From contig NZ_JAENHP010000001.1 in NCBI RefSeq assembly GCF_016834655.1, positions 682,001 to 746,000 of the forward strand: a stretch of 64,000 nt of DNA, given 5' to 3'. Under the pieces are notes generated by a model, which made no database searches, was not told where the DNA came from, and saw only the letters and a list, made by a program, of their open reading frames with translations. The translations under genes were made by a program, and so were the position numbers. Shown here piece after piece: positions 54,285 through 62,538 of the stretch. Positions within the stretch are counted from its first letter, which is position 1, and each line of letters opens with the position of its first letter. This stretch comes from Paractinoplanes ovalisporus. Lineage in GTDB: Bacteria; Actinomycetota; Actinomycetes; Mycobacteriales; Micromonosporaceae.

Positions 54285-54464
54285 CTATTCCCGCGGCGGC
54301 GAGTCCGGGCTGTGCGGTCCCGGTACGTCGCCGGGCAAGCCGGAGTCGTCCGGGTGGTGCTCCGGAACGCGGGCCGGTTTCGGACGTTCGCCGCGATCGG
54401 GCAGGTCGGTCAGATCGATCGGGTGCTCGATGTCAGGCTGCGCGCTCGGTTCACGAACAGACAT
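54285..54464 (-). CDS. Small acidic proline-rich protein
   Basis: 59 residues, disordered and rich in Pro, Asp and Glu (MSVREPSAQPDIEHPIDLTD start). An excellent GAGGAGG five bases before the ATG at 54462-54464 supports translation. Its stop lies 11 bp from the end of the convergent photolyase relative. No known family. Confidence 0.65.
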   Translation of the reverse strand: MSVREPSAQPDIEHPIDLTDLPDRGERPKPARVPEHHPDDSGLPGDVPGPHSPDSPPRE

Positions 54465-54937
54465 GTCAGCCTCCTCAAAGAGACGGAACCGTACTTGACT
54501 GGTGTACCCATGCAGGCTGTCCGGAATCCTCTCCACGGGCCACAACTGCCACAGAACGGTGCATCTTGCCCGGCGGTGACACGATGCGCGCAGCGACCAG
54601 TACGGAAGGCGGGCCGGTGCGCGAATGAACAAACGCGGGCGCGAAGGCTGCGCAAATGAGCAGATCCCAGCCTGAGGCCACGCGGACGAACAAGCGCCGA
54701 CCCGAGGGGCCGCACGAATGAACAAGCCAAGCGAGAGGCTGCGCGGATGAACAAGCGGCGGCGCGAGACGCTGCGCGGACGACCAAGCGGTGGCGCGAGA
54801 GACTGCGCGGATGAGCGAGCGGCGGCGTGCAAGGCTGCGCGGACGAGCAAACCAAGCGAGAGACTGCGCGAATAAGCAAGCGGCGGCGCGAGAGAGACTG
54901 CGCGGATGAGCGAGCGGCGGCGTGAAAGGCTGCGCGG
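54465..54937. repeat. Degenerate 32-bp repeat reiterating the ankyrin-gene start region
   Basis: GCGCGGATGAACAAGCGG-like units recur upstream of the ankyrin gene; their ATG/ACG positions are 54625, 54656, 54686, 54718, 54747, 54779, 54811, 54843, 54872 (ATA) and 54906, and the next step (32 bp) is the gene's own ATG at 54938. Steps vary from 29 to 34 bp. The first 140 bp of the gap holds the promoter side of the small acidic protein and nothing else recognised. Confidence 0.9.
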
Positions 54938-55345
54938 ATGAAACGGCGGCGGCGGAAGAAGCTGCAGCGGCAACTCGTGGAGCGGGCCGGCTGGGGTGAG
55001 GTGCATACGCTTTTGCGCGCGGGCGCCGAACCGGACACGCCCGACCGCGACGGCAGCACCGCGCTCTATCGGGCGAGCGTTTCGGACCGGGTGGAGAACG
55101 TGCGGGCACTGCTGAGCGCGGGGGCCGACCCGAACCTGGAGAGCGGCACCGGCGACGAGGGCCTGCCGTTGTGCGGCGCGGCCTGCTGGGGACATCGGAC
55201 GACGGTGGCGATGTTGCTGGACGCCGGCGCCGACCCGGAACGGCGGGAGGACCACGGCCAGGGCCGTACGGCGATCGAATGGGCCGAGGCCGGCGGGTAT
55301 CACGACACCGTGGACCGGTTACGGGCCGGCCTCCCGGCAAGGTGA
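54938..55345 (+). CDS. Ankyrin-repeat protein
   Basis: 135 residues: a very basic N-terminus (MKRRRRKKLQRQ) and about three ankyrin repeats (EVHTLLRAGAEPDTPDRDGS, NVRALLSAGADPNLESGTGD, TVAMLLDAGADPERREDHGQ). No signal or membrane segment, so a cytoplasmic protein-protein adaptor is expected. The start is the last of a long series of reiterated ATG-containing units, so initiation at an earlier in-frame ATG cannot be excluded. Confidence 0.82.
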   Translation: MKRRRRKKLQRQLVERAGWGEVHTLLRAGAEPDTPDRDGSTALYRASVSDRVENVRALLSAGADPNLESGTGDEGLPLCGAACWGHRTTVAMLLDAGADPERREDHGQGRTAIEWAEAGGYHDTVDRLRAGLPAR

Positions 55346-55503
55346 CTCGCCAGGAGGCCGGAAGGCGTCGTGCCGGGGACGCGGGAACGTCCCGGTGACG
55401 CGCTATGGCCGTGACCACCGACCCGGTCGCGAGGCGCGGCGGTTCAGCCTTGGTGCTTTTGGTGCGTCTATCTCCCGTACGTCTGCAGTGTGGGTTTCTG
55501 CTT

Positions 55504-57057
55504 TCAGCTCGCGTACGTCTCGAACTCGGCCACCCGCGGGGTCGCGCTCGCGCTGGTGATCTCGAACGTGACCTTCTTGAGCGAGGTCGGCGTGAACGAG
55601 ATGACGCCCGCGCCCGAACCGGTCTTGAGGACGGCGCCGGTGTCGGCGTTCAGGACCCGGTAGGCGGTGACGGCGGCCGAGACCTCGCGGATGTTGATGC
55701 GGCCGACGGTGGTGGCGGCGCTCCACTTGATCGAGATGCTGCCGGTGGTGCCGCTCGGCGACCAGTACGTGGTCAGGCTGCCGTCCTTGACGTTGCCGTA
55801 ACTGGTGCCGCTCGCCTTGCTCGAACCGTCGGCTCCGCCGCTCAGGCTGAGGTTGGTGCCGCTCGGCTGGGTCGGGGTGGGCGTCGGGGTCGTCGGGGTC
55901 GGGGTCGACGGAGTGGTCGGGGGCGGCGTGGTCGGGTTGGTCGGGTTGGTGGTGCCGCAACTTCCGTTCGACGTACGGATCCCGGTGTTCGCGCCCGCGG
56001 TTGAGCGAACAATGTCCGGCGTGCACGAAGCGCCGTCCAGACGGTACGAATACGGAACGCTCACCGTGGTCGTCGACGCCATGCTCGGACCGGCCGGTTT
56101 GTGGTCGCTGCTCGTGGCCGACCAGGTCACGTTGTCGAGGATGTTGCCCGCGGTCTGCCAGTAGCCGGCGGCGTCGGTGTAGAAGGTGCCGAGGACGTCC
56201 TTCGAGTTCTGGAAGTAGTTGTTCTCGACCTTGGCCCGGGCGCCGGCGCGCGAGTTGATGCCCGATTCGTTCAGGCTGTAGTAGTAGTTGTTGTAGATGT
56301 GCGCGACGCCGCCGCGCAGCAACGGCGTACGGGAGTCGATGTTCTCGTAGCGGTTGTGGTGGAACGTGATGAAGCTGTTCGACGTGTCGCTCTCGCTCGA
56401 ACCGATCAGTCCGCCGCGGCCGGAGTTGCGCAGAATGCTGTACGACAGGGTGACGTACTGCGTGTTGTCCTTCATGTCGAACAGGCCGTCGTAACCCTCC
56501 GACTCGCCGCCCGACGCCTCGAGGGTGACGTGGTCGACCCAGACGTTACGGACCGTGCTCTCCATGCCGATGGCGTCACCGCCGTTCGAGGTGGGCGAGC
56601 CCGACTTCTTGACGTTCCGCACGGTCACGTTCTGGATGATGATGTTGCTGGAATCGCGGATGTGGATGCCCAGCTGGTCGAAGACCGCGCCGCTGCCGAC
56701 CCCGATGATCGTGACGTTGCTGATCTCCTTGAGCTCGATCTTGTCGGCGGCCGTGTTGCAGCTGTCGCCCGAGACCTTTGTCGTGTTGCCGTGGTTGATC
56801 GTGCCGGAGACCTCGATCGTGATCGGGGTGCTGCTGCTGGCCCGCGAGCACAGCGCCTGGTGGATCTGGGTGCCGGTGGTGGCCCGTACGGTGGATCCGC
56901 CGTTGCCGCCGGTCGTGCCGCCGTTGACCGAGGCGTAACCGGTCGCGGAGCCCACCGCGGCCGCGCTCGCCCAGGGCAGGGGTAGTGCGACGACGACGGC
57001 CGCGCCGACCGCGCCCGTCGTCAGCGCCACTAGTGCGCGTTTGGCTGAACGTTTCAT
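55504..57057 (-). CDS. Secreted PL1 pectate lyase with C-terminal carbohydrate-binding domain
   Basis: 517 residues: signal peptide to about 33, a right-handed beta-helix of polysaccharide lyase family 1 (NVWVDHVTLEASGGESEGYD with Ca2+-binding Asp; FITFHHNRYENIDSRTPLLR with the catalytic Arg region; VAHIYNNYYYSLNESGINSR), a Thr/Pro linker at about 375-400 and a galactose-binding-like domain at the end (NVKDGSLTTYWSPSG). It cleaves polygalacturonate outside the cell by beta-elimination. GAGGAG precedes the ATG. LacI-type palindromes lie 120-210 bp upstream. Confidence 0.93.
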   Translation of the reverse strand: MKRSAKRALVALTTGAVGAAVVVALPLPWASAAAVGSATGYASVNGGTTGGNGGSTVRATTGTQIHQALCSRASSSTPITIEVSGTINHGNTTKVSGDSCNTAADKIELKEISNVTIIGVGSGAVFDQLGIHIRDSSNIIIQNVTVRNVKKSGSPTSNGGDAIGMESTVRNVWVDHVTLEASGGESEGYDGLFDMKDNTQYVTLSYSILRNSGRGGLIGSSESDTSNSFITFHHNRYENIDSRTPLLRGGVAHIYNNYYYSLNESGINSRAGARAKVENNYFQNSKDVLGTFYTDAAGYWQTAGNILDNVTWSATSSDHKPAGPSMASTTTVSVPYSYRLDGASCTPDIVRSTAGANTGIRTSNGSCGTTNPTNPTTPPPTTPSTPTPTTPTPTPTQPSGTNLSLSGGADGSSKASGTSYGNVKDGSLTTYWSPSGTTGSISIKWSAATTVGRINIREVSAAVTAYRVLNADTGAVLKTGSGAGVISFTPTSLKKVTFEITSASATPRVAEFETYAS

Positions 57058-57174
57058 GGTGTCTCGCTCCTCTTCGCATACCGGGCGCTGCCACTACGAA
57101 CCGTTGTCTCGGACCCGCGGCCATGAGGGAGCCGCGGATCAGCCACCCACGCCGACCCGGCGATCCGTATGGAG

Positions 57175-57267
57175 GAAAGCGCTTACCTCAGCGAGAATAG
57201 AAACAAGTCGATAACGTGGGCAAGCGTTTGCAGTGTTTGCATTTCGCAGCGGGTGGGAGCGCTCCCC
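57175..57267. promoter_or_regulatory. Three LacI-type palindromes upstream of the pectate lyase
   Basis: GAAAGCGCTTAC (57175-57186), GCAAGCGTTTGC (57220-57231) and TGGGAGCGCTCCCC (57254-57267). The third matches 13 of 14 bases of the CebR box TGGGAGCGCTCCCA known from Streptomyces cellulose genes; all three share the central CG of LacI-family operators. They fall in the 425-bp gap 57058-57482 that contains the pectate lyase promoter; the rest of the gap is the repeat described next. Confidence 0.7.
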
Positions 57268-57285
57268 GCCGCGCGACCCGATCAA

Positions 57286-57482
57286 CGGATGCCGAGTGCG
57301 CCAACGCGCGAACGCTCGACACGCACCCAACTCGCGCAAGCGCTCAACGCGCGCAACGCGGCTCAACGCGCGCGAACGCTCAACCGCGAGCAACGCGCAC
57401 GAACGCTTAACGCGAGCAACGTGCAAACGCTCAACGCACCTCAACGCGCGAACACTCAACCGCGAGCAACGCGCACGAACGC
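57286..57482. repeat. Degenerate short repeat downstream of a small membrane-protein gene
   Basis: Units of roughly 15-22 bp around AACGCGCGAACGCTCAA fill this stretch. On the minus strand each reads TTGAGCGTTCG, which contains the TGAGCGTTCG that forms the stop region of the gene ending at 57483. Copies vary in length. Confidence 0.8.
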
Positions 57483-57671
57483 TCAGTCGGAACCGAACCC
57501 GCCGCCGCCATCACTGTCGGCGTAGCGGCTGGCGTCGGTGCCGAACGGCGAACCAGAATCGCCGCCCTTGTCCTCGGCGACCCTCGGCCGGCGCTTGTCC
57601 AGGTAGTGCTGCACCGTCACGATCACGGCCAGCCCGACGACCACGATGGCGAAAAGAACGAAATACAGCAC
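57483..57671 (-). CDS. Small single-pass membrane protein
   Basis: 62 residues: one N-terminal helix (MLYFVLFAIVVVGLAVIVTV) and a short hydrophilic tail ending in Gly/Ser/Asp. It begins 3 bp after the MarR gene stop on the same strand, so it is probably co-transcribed with it. Function unknown. Confidence 0.65.
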   Translation of the reverse strand: MLYFVLFAIVVVGLAVIVTVQHYLDKRRPRVAEDKGGDSGSPFGTDASRYADSDGGGGFGSD

Positions 57672-57674
57672 GGC

Positions 57675-58115
57675 CTAAGTATGCGGCCCGGCCGCCAGCA
57701 CCTTCTCCAGCGCCGCCGCCACGGTCCGCGACTCGGCGGCGCTCATGTGGGACGTGTAGAAACGCTCGATCGCGGCCAGATAGACCGGCGCCGCCGCGCG
57801 CAACACCTTGCGCCCCTCGTCGGTGATCACCGCGTACGCGGAACGCTTGTCCTCGGGGTTGCTCGAACGGCTCACGAAACCGGCCGCCACCAGCTGATCG
57901 ACGACCCGGCTGGCCCGCGTGCGCGACACCACCGCCACCTCGCCCAGCTCCCCCATGCTCAACCGCCGGCCGGGGGCCGAGTTGAGTTCGAGCAGCACGT
58001 CGTACCAGGTCAGCGGCAACCCGCACCGCCGCTGGAGTTCGCGGTCGATGCGCGGGACCAGAGCCGCGTGCACGCGCAGCAACGCCGCCCAGGCGGCCGT
58101 GTCGGTGTCGCTCAT
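57675..58115 (-). CDS. MarR-family transcriptional regulator
   Basis: 146 residues: winged-helix core (RRLSMGELGEVAVVSRTRAS, RVVDQLVAAGFVSRSSNPED, DKRSAYAVITDEGRKVL) of MarR type. Divergent from an azoreductase-like gene; two near-identical 16-bp palindromes in the 92-bp gap are its likely operators. ATG at 58113-58115, with an upstream GTG as alternative. Probably represses the azoreductase until a quinone or electrophile binds. Confidence 0.92.
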   Translation of the reverse strand: MSDTDTAAWAALLRVHAALVPRIDRELQRRCGLPLTWYDVLLELNSAPGRRLSMGELGEVAVVSRTRASRVVDQLVAAGFVSRSSNPEDKRSAYAVITDEGRKVLRAAAPVYLAAIERFYTSHMSAAESRTVAAALEKVLAAGPHT

Positions 58116-58138
58116 CACCCCACCCTAGCCACAGTCTT

Positions 58139-58182
58139 GTGCGTGCGCACGCATCGGAGTAACAATGTGCGTGCGCACGCAC
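58139..58182. promoter_or_regulatory. Tandem MarR operators
   Basis: Both sites contain the perfect palindrome TGCGTGCGCACGCA, at 58140-58153 and 58168-58181; the second extends to GTGCGTGCGCACGCAC (58167-58182). Their centres are 28 bp apart, between the divergent marR and azoreductase-like genes. Confidence 0.85.
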
Positions 58183-58207
58183 TTTCCAGAAACCCAAGGG
58201 AGCAGCC

Positions 58208-58831
58208 ATGAACCAGGTCCTGCACATCTCCGCCTCGCCCCGCGGCCCGCGTTCCGAGTCGCTCGCGATCGCGACGACGTTCCTCGACACGCTCCGCGAG
58301 GTCTCCCCCGGCACGACCGTCACGGAGTGGAACCTCTGGGACGGCACGCTCCCCGCGTTCGGCCCCGAGGCGGCGGCGGCCAAGATGGCCGTCTTCGCCG
58401 GAGAACAGCCCGACAGCCCCGCGTGGACGGCCGCCGTCGACGCGTTCCACCGCTTCGACGCCTACGACCGTTACCTGTTCAGCGTGCCCATGTGGAACGC
58501 CGGGATCCCGTACATCCTCAAGCAGTTCATCGACGTCATCAGCCAGCCCGGCCTGATCTTCGGCTTCGACCCGGCCGAGGGCTACCGCGGGCTGCTGCGC
58601 GACAAGCGGGCCGCCGTCATCTACACCAGCGCCGTCTACGGTCCCGGCCGCGGTCCGGCGTTCGGTGCCGACTTCCAGGCCCCGTACGTCGAGGACTGGC
58701 TGCGCTGGGCCGGCATCGACGACCTGCGCACCGTCCACTTCCGCCCGAACCTGGCCACCGCCGACGCCGACACCCCGCGCCGCCTCGCGCACGCCCAGGC
58801 CCGCGACCTCGCGAAGGGATTCCTCTCGTGA
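58208..58831 (+). CDS. azoR: FMN-dependent NADH-azoreductase-like protein
   Basis: 207 residues of the AzoR flavodoxin-like family: VLHISASPRGPRSESLAIAT (FMN-phosphate loop), FSVPMWNAGIPYILKQFIDV and AAVIYTSAVYGPG. These enzymes reduce quinones and azo compounds with NADH. AAGGGAG precedes the ATG. Translationally coupled (GTGA) to the membrane protein that follows and controlled, by inference, by the divergent MarR. Confidence 0.92.
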   Translation: MNQVLHISASPRGPRSESLAIATTFLDTLREVSPGTTVTEWNLWDGTLPAFGPEAAAAKMAVFAGEQPDSPAWTAAVDAFHRFDAYDRYLFSVPMWNAGIPYILKQFIDVISQPGLIFGFDPAEGYRGLLRDKRAAVIYTSAVYGPGRGPAFGADFQAPYVEDWLRWAGIDDLRTVHFRPNLATADADTPRRLAHAQARDLAKGFLS

Positions 58832-59595
58832 AACCCGCCGCCCTCTGGGCGCTACCCGCCTATGGCCTCCTGCTCGGCCTCAGCACCCTGACCCACCAGC
58901 CGCCCGTCTCCGACTTCGACACGTACGCCCGCTACGTGACGTCGAGCTCGTTCCTGCTCAGCCACCTGGGCGCCAGCATCTTCGGCGCCGCGCCGGCCAT
59001 CCTCGGCGCCGCCGCCCTGACCCCGTACGTGCGCAGCTCCAAGCCTTTCGCCCTGTTCACGGTGGCCAACGTCTTCCTGTCGGCCGCTTTCGGCAGCGCC
59101 GCGTTCGTGCAGCCCGGCCTCGGGCGCGCCCACCTGGCCGGCACGCCCGGAATGCCCGCCCTCAACAACGACACCGCCTACGGCTCCGCCCTGGTCATCA
59201 CGGCCCTCTCCGCTTCCCTCCTCCTGATCATCGCCGCGATCAGCCTGGGCGTAGCCATCACCCACGCCGACCATCGCCTGCGCCCGCACGGCATCGCCTT
59301 CGCGGTGTTGCTGCCACTCTTCACGGTGTCGGGCTTCGCGCTCCCGCCCGCGCAACCGGTCCTCGGCTTCGCCTTCGCCGCCGCGACCGCTGCCTTGGCC
59401 ATGCGCCTGCCGCGCCTGAGGCTCGACATGCCCGAGCCCGTAGCCTTCGGTCTTCAGTCGCTAGCTGTCGCCGGTGTGGAAGAGCAGCAGCAGTCCGCCC
59501 GGGCGCAAGGATCGAAGGAAGTGTTCGAAGACGGCAGGCACGTCCTCGTCGGGTATATGGATCAACGCCTGCCCGGCCAGGAGACCGGCGAGTGA
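58828..59595 (+). CDS. Membrane protein coupled to azoreductase
   Basis: 255 residues with about six hydrophobic segments (PAYGLLLGLSTLTHQPPV, FLLSHLGASIFGAAPAILGA, ALVITALSASLLLIIAAISL and others). GTG start in a 4-bp overlap with the azoreductase stop. The natural end is probably near LPRLRLDMPEP; the last 45 residues are antisense to the methyltransferase remnant and look unrelated, suggesting loss of the original stop. Function unknown; may export or sense the compound detoxified by the azoreductase. Confidence 0.65.
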   Translation: MKPAALWALPAYGLLLGLSTLTHQPPVSDFDTYARYVTSSSFLLSHLGASIFGAAPAILGAAALTPYVRSSKPFALFTVANVFLSAAFGSAAFVQPGLGRAHLAGTPGMPALNNDTAYGSALVITALSASLLLIIAAISLGVAITHADHRLRPHGIAFAVLLPLFTVSGFALPPAQPVLGFAFAAATAALAMRLPRLRLDMPEPVAFGLQSLAVAGVEEQQQSARAQGSKEVFEDGRHVLVGYMDQRLPGQETGE

Positions 59596-59907
59596 GGAGG
59601 CCGGGGGCTCAGGCTTGTCATGGGTCCCACCTCGAACCGTAGGTGCGGGTGATCGCGCCGGGCGACGGCGATCATTCCCGGCGACAGATCGACGCCGAAG
59701 ACCTCAAGAGCGAGTTCGTGCAGACGGGAGGTGATGTGTCCAGGCCCGCATCCGATGTTCGCCACCGGCCCGCCGCCCGCAGCAAGCACGCCGTCGGCGA
59801 ACAGCGTCAAAGCGGCGCGTAGGTGATGAAAGCTCGGAAAGCGCGTTGCGGACCAGGTCGGCATAGCTGACGGCGACCGTGTCGTGGGAGGTCCGGGTAT
59901 CGGCCAA
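59461..59907 (-). pseudogene. Class I SAM-dependent methyltransferase remnant, frameshifted
   Basis: Pieces of one methyltransferase are spread over three frames in order: an N-terminal DTVAVSYADLVRNAL, then the SAM-binding part ANIGCGPGHITSRL with FGVDLSPGMIAVARRDHPHL, then IHIPDEDVPAVFEHFLRSLR followed by PGGLLLLFHTGDS and a stop. At least two frameshifts separate them, one near 59840 and one near 59610. Its 3' part overlaps the end of the membrane-protein gene on the other strand. The order of motifs is normal, so decay looks recent; sequencing error is possible. Confidence 0.8.
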
Positions 59908-60144
59908 CCAGTCGTCCGCGCTCTAAACAGCCACGGTAGTCGGTGATCACGCTGTATCAGTGCGCGCCGCGGCAGCAGGCCACCGGTCGACGCCGTGGAA
60001 ACGTCCGGCGTCGAGGAGATCGTGTGGAGGTTCTGTGTAACTGCTTTCCCCACCGCGCCGGCGCCCGCAGGATCGTCGGCATGGAAACTCAACACCGCAT
60101 TCCGCTGTCCACAGAAGACATCACCCGGTAGCCGGGGTCACCAG

Positions 60145-60792
60145 ATGACATTTCTGTGGGATGGGGCGGATGAGCCGGCCCCGGCGGTGCGCGTCAAGCC
60201 GCGGGCCGTTCTGCGGAGCCGGCGGGGACTGCTTCAGGTTGGGCTCGGCGGTCTCGGCTGGCTGCTTCTGGCGCTGCTCTGGTCATTCACTCAGACCTCC
60301 CCGTACGGCGGCTCGTTGCTCGGCCTGGCGCTCGTGCTGGTGCTGTTCGTGATCGCCGCGCTGGAGTCGACTGTGGTCATCCTGGTCGCCTGCGTGCGGG
60401 GGTCGTGGGGAGTCGCCCTGGTGAGCCTGGCCCTGGCCGCCACGGCCATCGTTGTCGCCACCCGGCAGGCTTCGCAGTTCGACTATGTCGACAACCAGTA
60501 CCGGATCCATCGGGCCGCGCTGGCGGAGCTGGCCGAGGACTACCGGGCCGGGCGCCTCCACGACATGCTGACCGTGCCGGCTGACCTGCGTTCGCTGTGC
60601 CCGTCCGGGTTCGCGTACGCGGGTCAGGAGGCGCTCTTCGTCCAGATGTGGCAGAACTGGCGGGCTGAGTCCGGGACCGGCCTCGGCTACTTCACCCGGC
60701 CACCCACCGCGGACACACTGATCGCCACTGCCGACGGCGACAACGGCCGCCCCAAACGCGAAGTGGGCGATGGCTGGTGGTGGGTCGCCTAG
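60145..60792 (+). CDS. Membrane protein of unknown function
   Basis: 215 residues with three hydrophobic segments (LLQVGLGGLGWLLLALLWSF, LLGLALVLVLFVIAALESTV, VALVSLALAATAIVVATRQA) and an extracytoplasmic or cytoplasmic C-terminal domain of about 105 residues containing FDYVDNQYRIHRAALAELAE. The ATG at 60145 gives a compact start; the frame continues upstream without a convincing site. The gap 59908-60144 before it shows no gene. No family recognised. Confidence 0.6.
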   Translation: MTFLWDGADEPAPAVRVKPRAVLRSRRGLLQVGLGGLGWLLLALLWSFTQTSPYGGSLLGLALVLVLFVIAALESTVVILVACVRGSWGVALVSLALAATAIVVATRQASQFDYVDNQYRIHRAALAELAEDYRAGRLHDMLTVPADLRSLCPSGFAYAGQEALFVQMWQNWRAESGTGLGYFTRPPTADTLIATADGDNGRPKREVGDGWWWVA

Positions 60793-60798
60793 GGTCTG

Positions 60799-61989
60799 TT
60801 ATTTGATCGCTTCGAGGAGGCGGTCGATCTCGTCGGCGGTGTTGTAGTGGTAGATGCTCGCGCGCACCGCTCCGCCGGTGGCGCGCAGGCCCGCCGCCTC
60901 GAAGTATTCGACCGCGTAATAGTCGCCATGGGAGACGCAGAGGCCCTGCTCGCCCAAGGCTCGCGCGGTCTCGGCCGGGGTCCGGCCGTCGACGCGGAAC
61001 GAGATCGTCGGGCAGCGCTCGCGCCCGGACGGCAACAGGGTCACGGTGTCGATCGCCTGCAGGCCCTCGAGGAGGCGGGCGGCGAGGGCGTTCTCGTACT
61101 CCTCGGCCGCGGCCATGCTCGCCAGCACCCGGCTGCGACGACTGCCCGGGCCGAGGACGAGGCCGGCCAGGTGGTCGACGGCGGCGGTCACTCCGGCCAG
61201 CAGCTCGAAGCTCAACGTGCCGTACTCGAACCGGTCGGGTGCTACCGAGGGTGAGGGGATGAGCTTCACCGGCTGCAACGGCGCCCATACCTCCGGGTCG
61301 GCGATCACCGCCGCGTAGTGCGGGCCGGACCATTTGTACGCGCTGGTCACGTAGAAGTCGGCGCCGAGCGCGGCCACGTCGGTCGGGCGGTGGGCGGTCG
61401 CGTGCACGCCGTCCACGTAAACCAGGGCACCGGCCTTGTGGGCGAGGGCGGAGATGTCCCGTACGGCGGGAACTGTGCCTGTCGCATTGCTGGCCGCGGT
61501 GACCGCCACCAACCGGGTGCGCGGCCCCACCAGGTCCTGGTACTGCCCCACCGGCAGCTCACCGGTCGCCAGATCAACCCCGGCCCACCGTACGGTCGCT
61601 CCGGTCGCCTCGGCCGCCTGCACCCACGGGCGCACGTTGGCGTCGTGGTCGAGCCGCGACACCACGATGTCGTCGCCCGGACCCCAGCTCTGGGACAGGG
61701 TGCGCGCCACCAGGTAGGTCAGGGCAGTGGCGCTCGGCCCGAACACGACACCTTCCGGGTCACCGCCCACGAGGTCGGCCACGGCGGCCCGGGCGGCGGC
61801 GACCATCTCACCCGAGCGGCGGGCGGGCTCGTGGGCGGCGCCCCGGTTCGAGACCGCCGTACGCATGGCGGCACCGATCGCCTCGATCACCGGTTCGGCC
61901 GGCTGGGTGCCGCCGGCCCCGTCGAAGTGGGCGAACCCCTCAGCGAGCGCGGGATAACCGGACCGTATGCGGGCGACGTCAAGACTCAT
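60799..61989 (-). CDS. Cysteine-desulfurase-like PLP enzyme
   Basis: 396 residues of aminotransferase class V, the cysteine-desulfurase-like subfamily: HFDGAGGTQPAEPVIEAIGA at the N-terminus, VVSRLDHDANVRPWVQAA, VYVDGVHATAHRPTDVAALG and TSAYKWSGPHYAAVI with the PLP Lys, and RASIYHYNTADEIDRLLEAI at the end. Members of this subfamily often lack the mobile catalytic Cys loop of true SufS/IscS, so the reaction is uncertain. It overlaps the truncated-haemoglobin gene by 11 bp, so the two are made together. Confidence 0.87.
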   Translation of the reverse strand: MSLDVARIRSGYPALAEGFAHFDGAGGTQPAEPVIEAIGAAMRTAVSNRGAAHEPARRSGEMVAAARAAVADLVGGDPEGVVFGPSATALTYLVARTLSQSWGPGDDIVVSRLDHDANVRPWVQAAEATGATVRWAGVDLATGELPVGQYQDLVGPRTRLVAVTAASNATGTVPAVRDISALAHKAGALVYVDGVHATAHRPTDVAALGADFYVTSAYKWSGPHYAAVIADPEVWAPLQPVKLIPSPSVAPDRFEYGTLSFELLAGVTAAVDHLAGLVLGPGSRRSRVLASMAAAEEYENALAARLLEGLQAIDTVTLLPSGRERCPTISFRVDGRTPAETARALGEQGLCVSHGDYYAVEYFEAAGLRATGGAVRASIYHYNTADEIDRLLEAIK

Positions 61990-62482
61990 CCCCGGAGCTT
62001 AAGTGTTCGGCACGGAGCGCCGGCTGGTACGGCGGCGCCACGCCCCAGCCCCATCGCGGCACCGCAGCGTCGCGCACCACCTCCGCGCCCGGCTGCGAGT
62101 TGAGCCGGGCCAGGCGGGTGCCCCACTCGATGTAGCCCAGGAAGGCGGCCCGGAACTCCGGGTCGTCGGGCAGCCCCGCTTCGTCGGCGGCGTCCTGGAT
62201 CAGGTTCACCCAGCGCCGCCGCTGCGGTTCGGTGATGGCCATGTTCAGGTGGTGGGCGAGCATGCGCGGATAACCGCCGTGCGCGGCCGTGTAGGTGGCC
62301 GGCCCACCGAACACCTCGGCCAGCCAGACCGCCACGTGCCGCGCATGCTCCGGCGACATGGGCGCGAACAGCGGCGCGAGCAGGTCGTCCCGCACGACCC
62401 GGGTGTAGAACGCGTCGGTCAGCCGCTCGAAGGCCGCGTCCCCGCCCGCCCACTCGTGGAGTGTCGGTGTCGTGTCCGTCAT
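61979..62482 (-). CDS. Group II truncated haemoglobin
   Basis: 167 residues: LHEWAGGDAAFERLTDAFYT (start of the 2-on-2 globin fold), FGGPATYTAAHGGYPRMLAH and HLNMAITEPQRRRWV carrying the proximal His region. The C-terminal 35 residues (RDAAVPRWGWGVAPPYQP) are the usual actinobacterial extension. It binds O2 or NO on haem. It is divergent from an HxlR regulator and overlaps the desulfurase-like gene downstream. Confidence 0.9.
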   Translation of the reverse strand: MTDTTPTLHEWAGGDAAFERLTDAFYTRVVRDDLLAPLFAPMSPEHARHVAVWLAEVFGGPATYTAAHGGYPRMLAHHLNMAITEPQRRRWVNLIQDAADEAGLPDDPEFRAAFLGYIEWGTRLARLNSQPGAEVVRDAAVPRWGWGVAPPYQPALRAEHLSSGDES

Positions 62483-62520
62483 GCCGACCAGCTCAGCAGG
62501 ACCGTGATCGACCGGCAAGT

Positions 62521-62538
62521 ACGCACATAATGGTGCGT
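62521..62538. promoter_or_regulatory. Candidate HxlR operator
   Basis: ACGCAC-N6-GTGCGT forms an inverted repeat that overlaps the GTG start of the HxlR gene and lies 38 bp upstream of the divergent globin gene. Confidence 0.5.
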
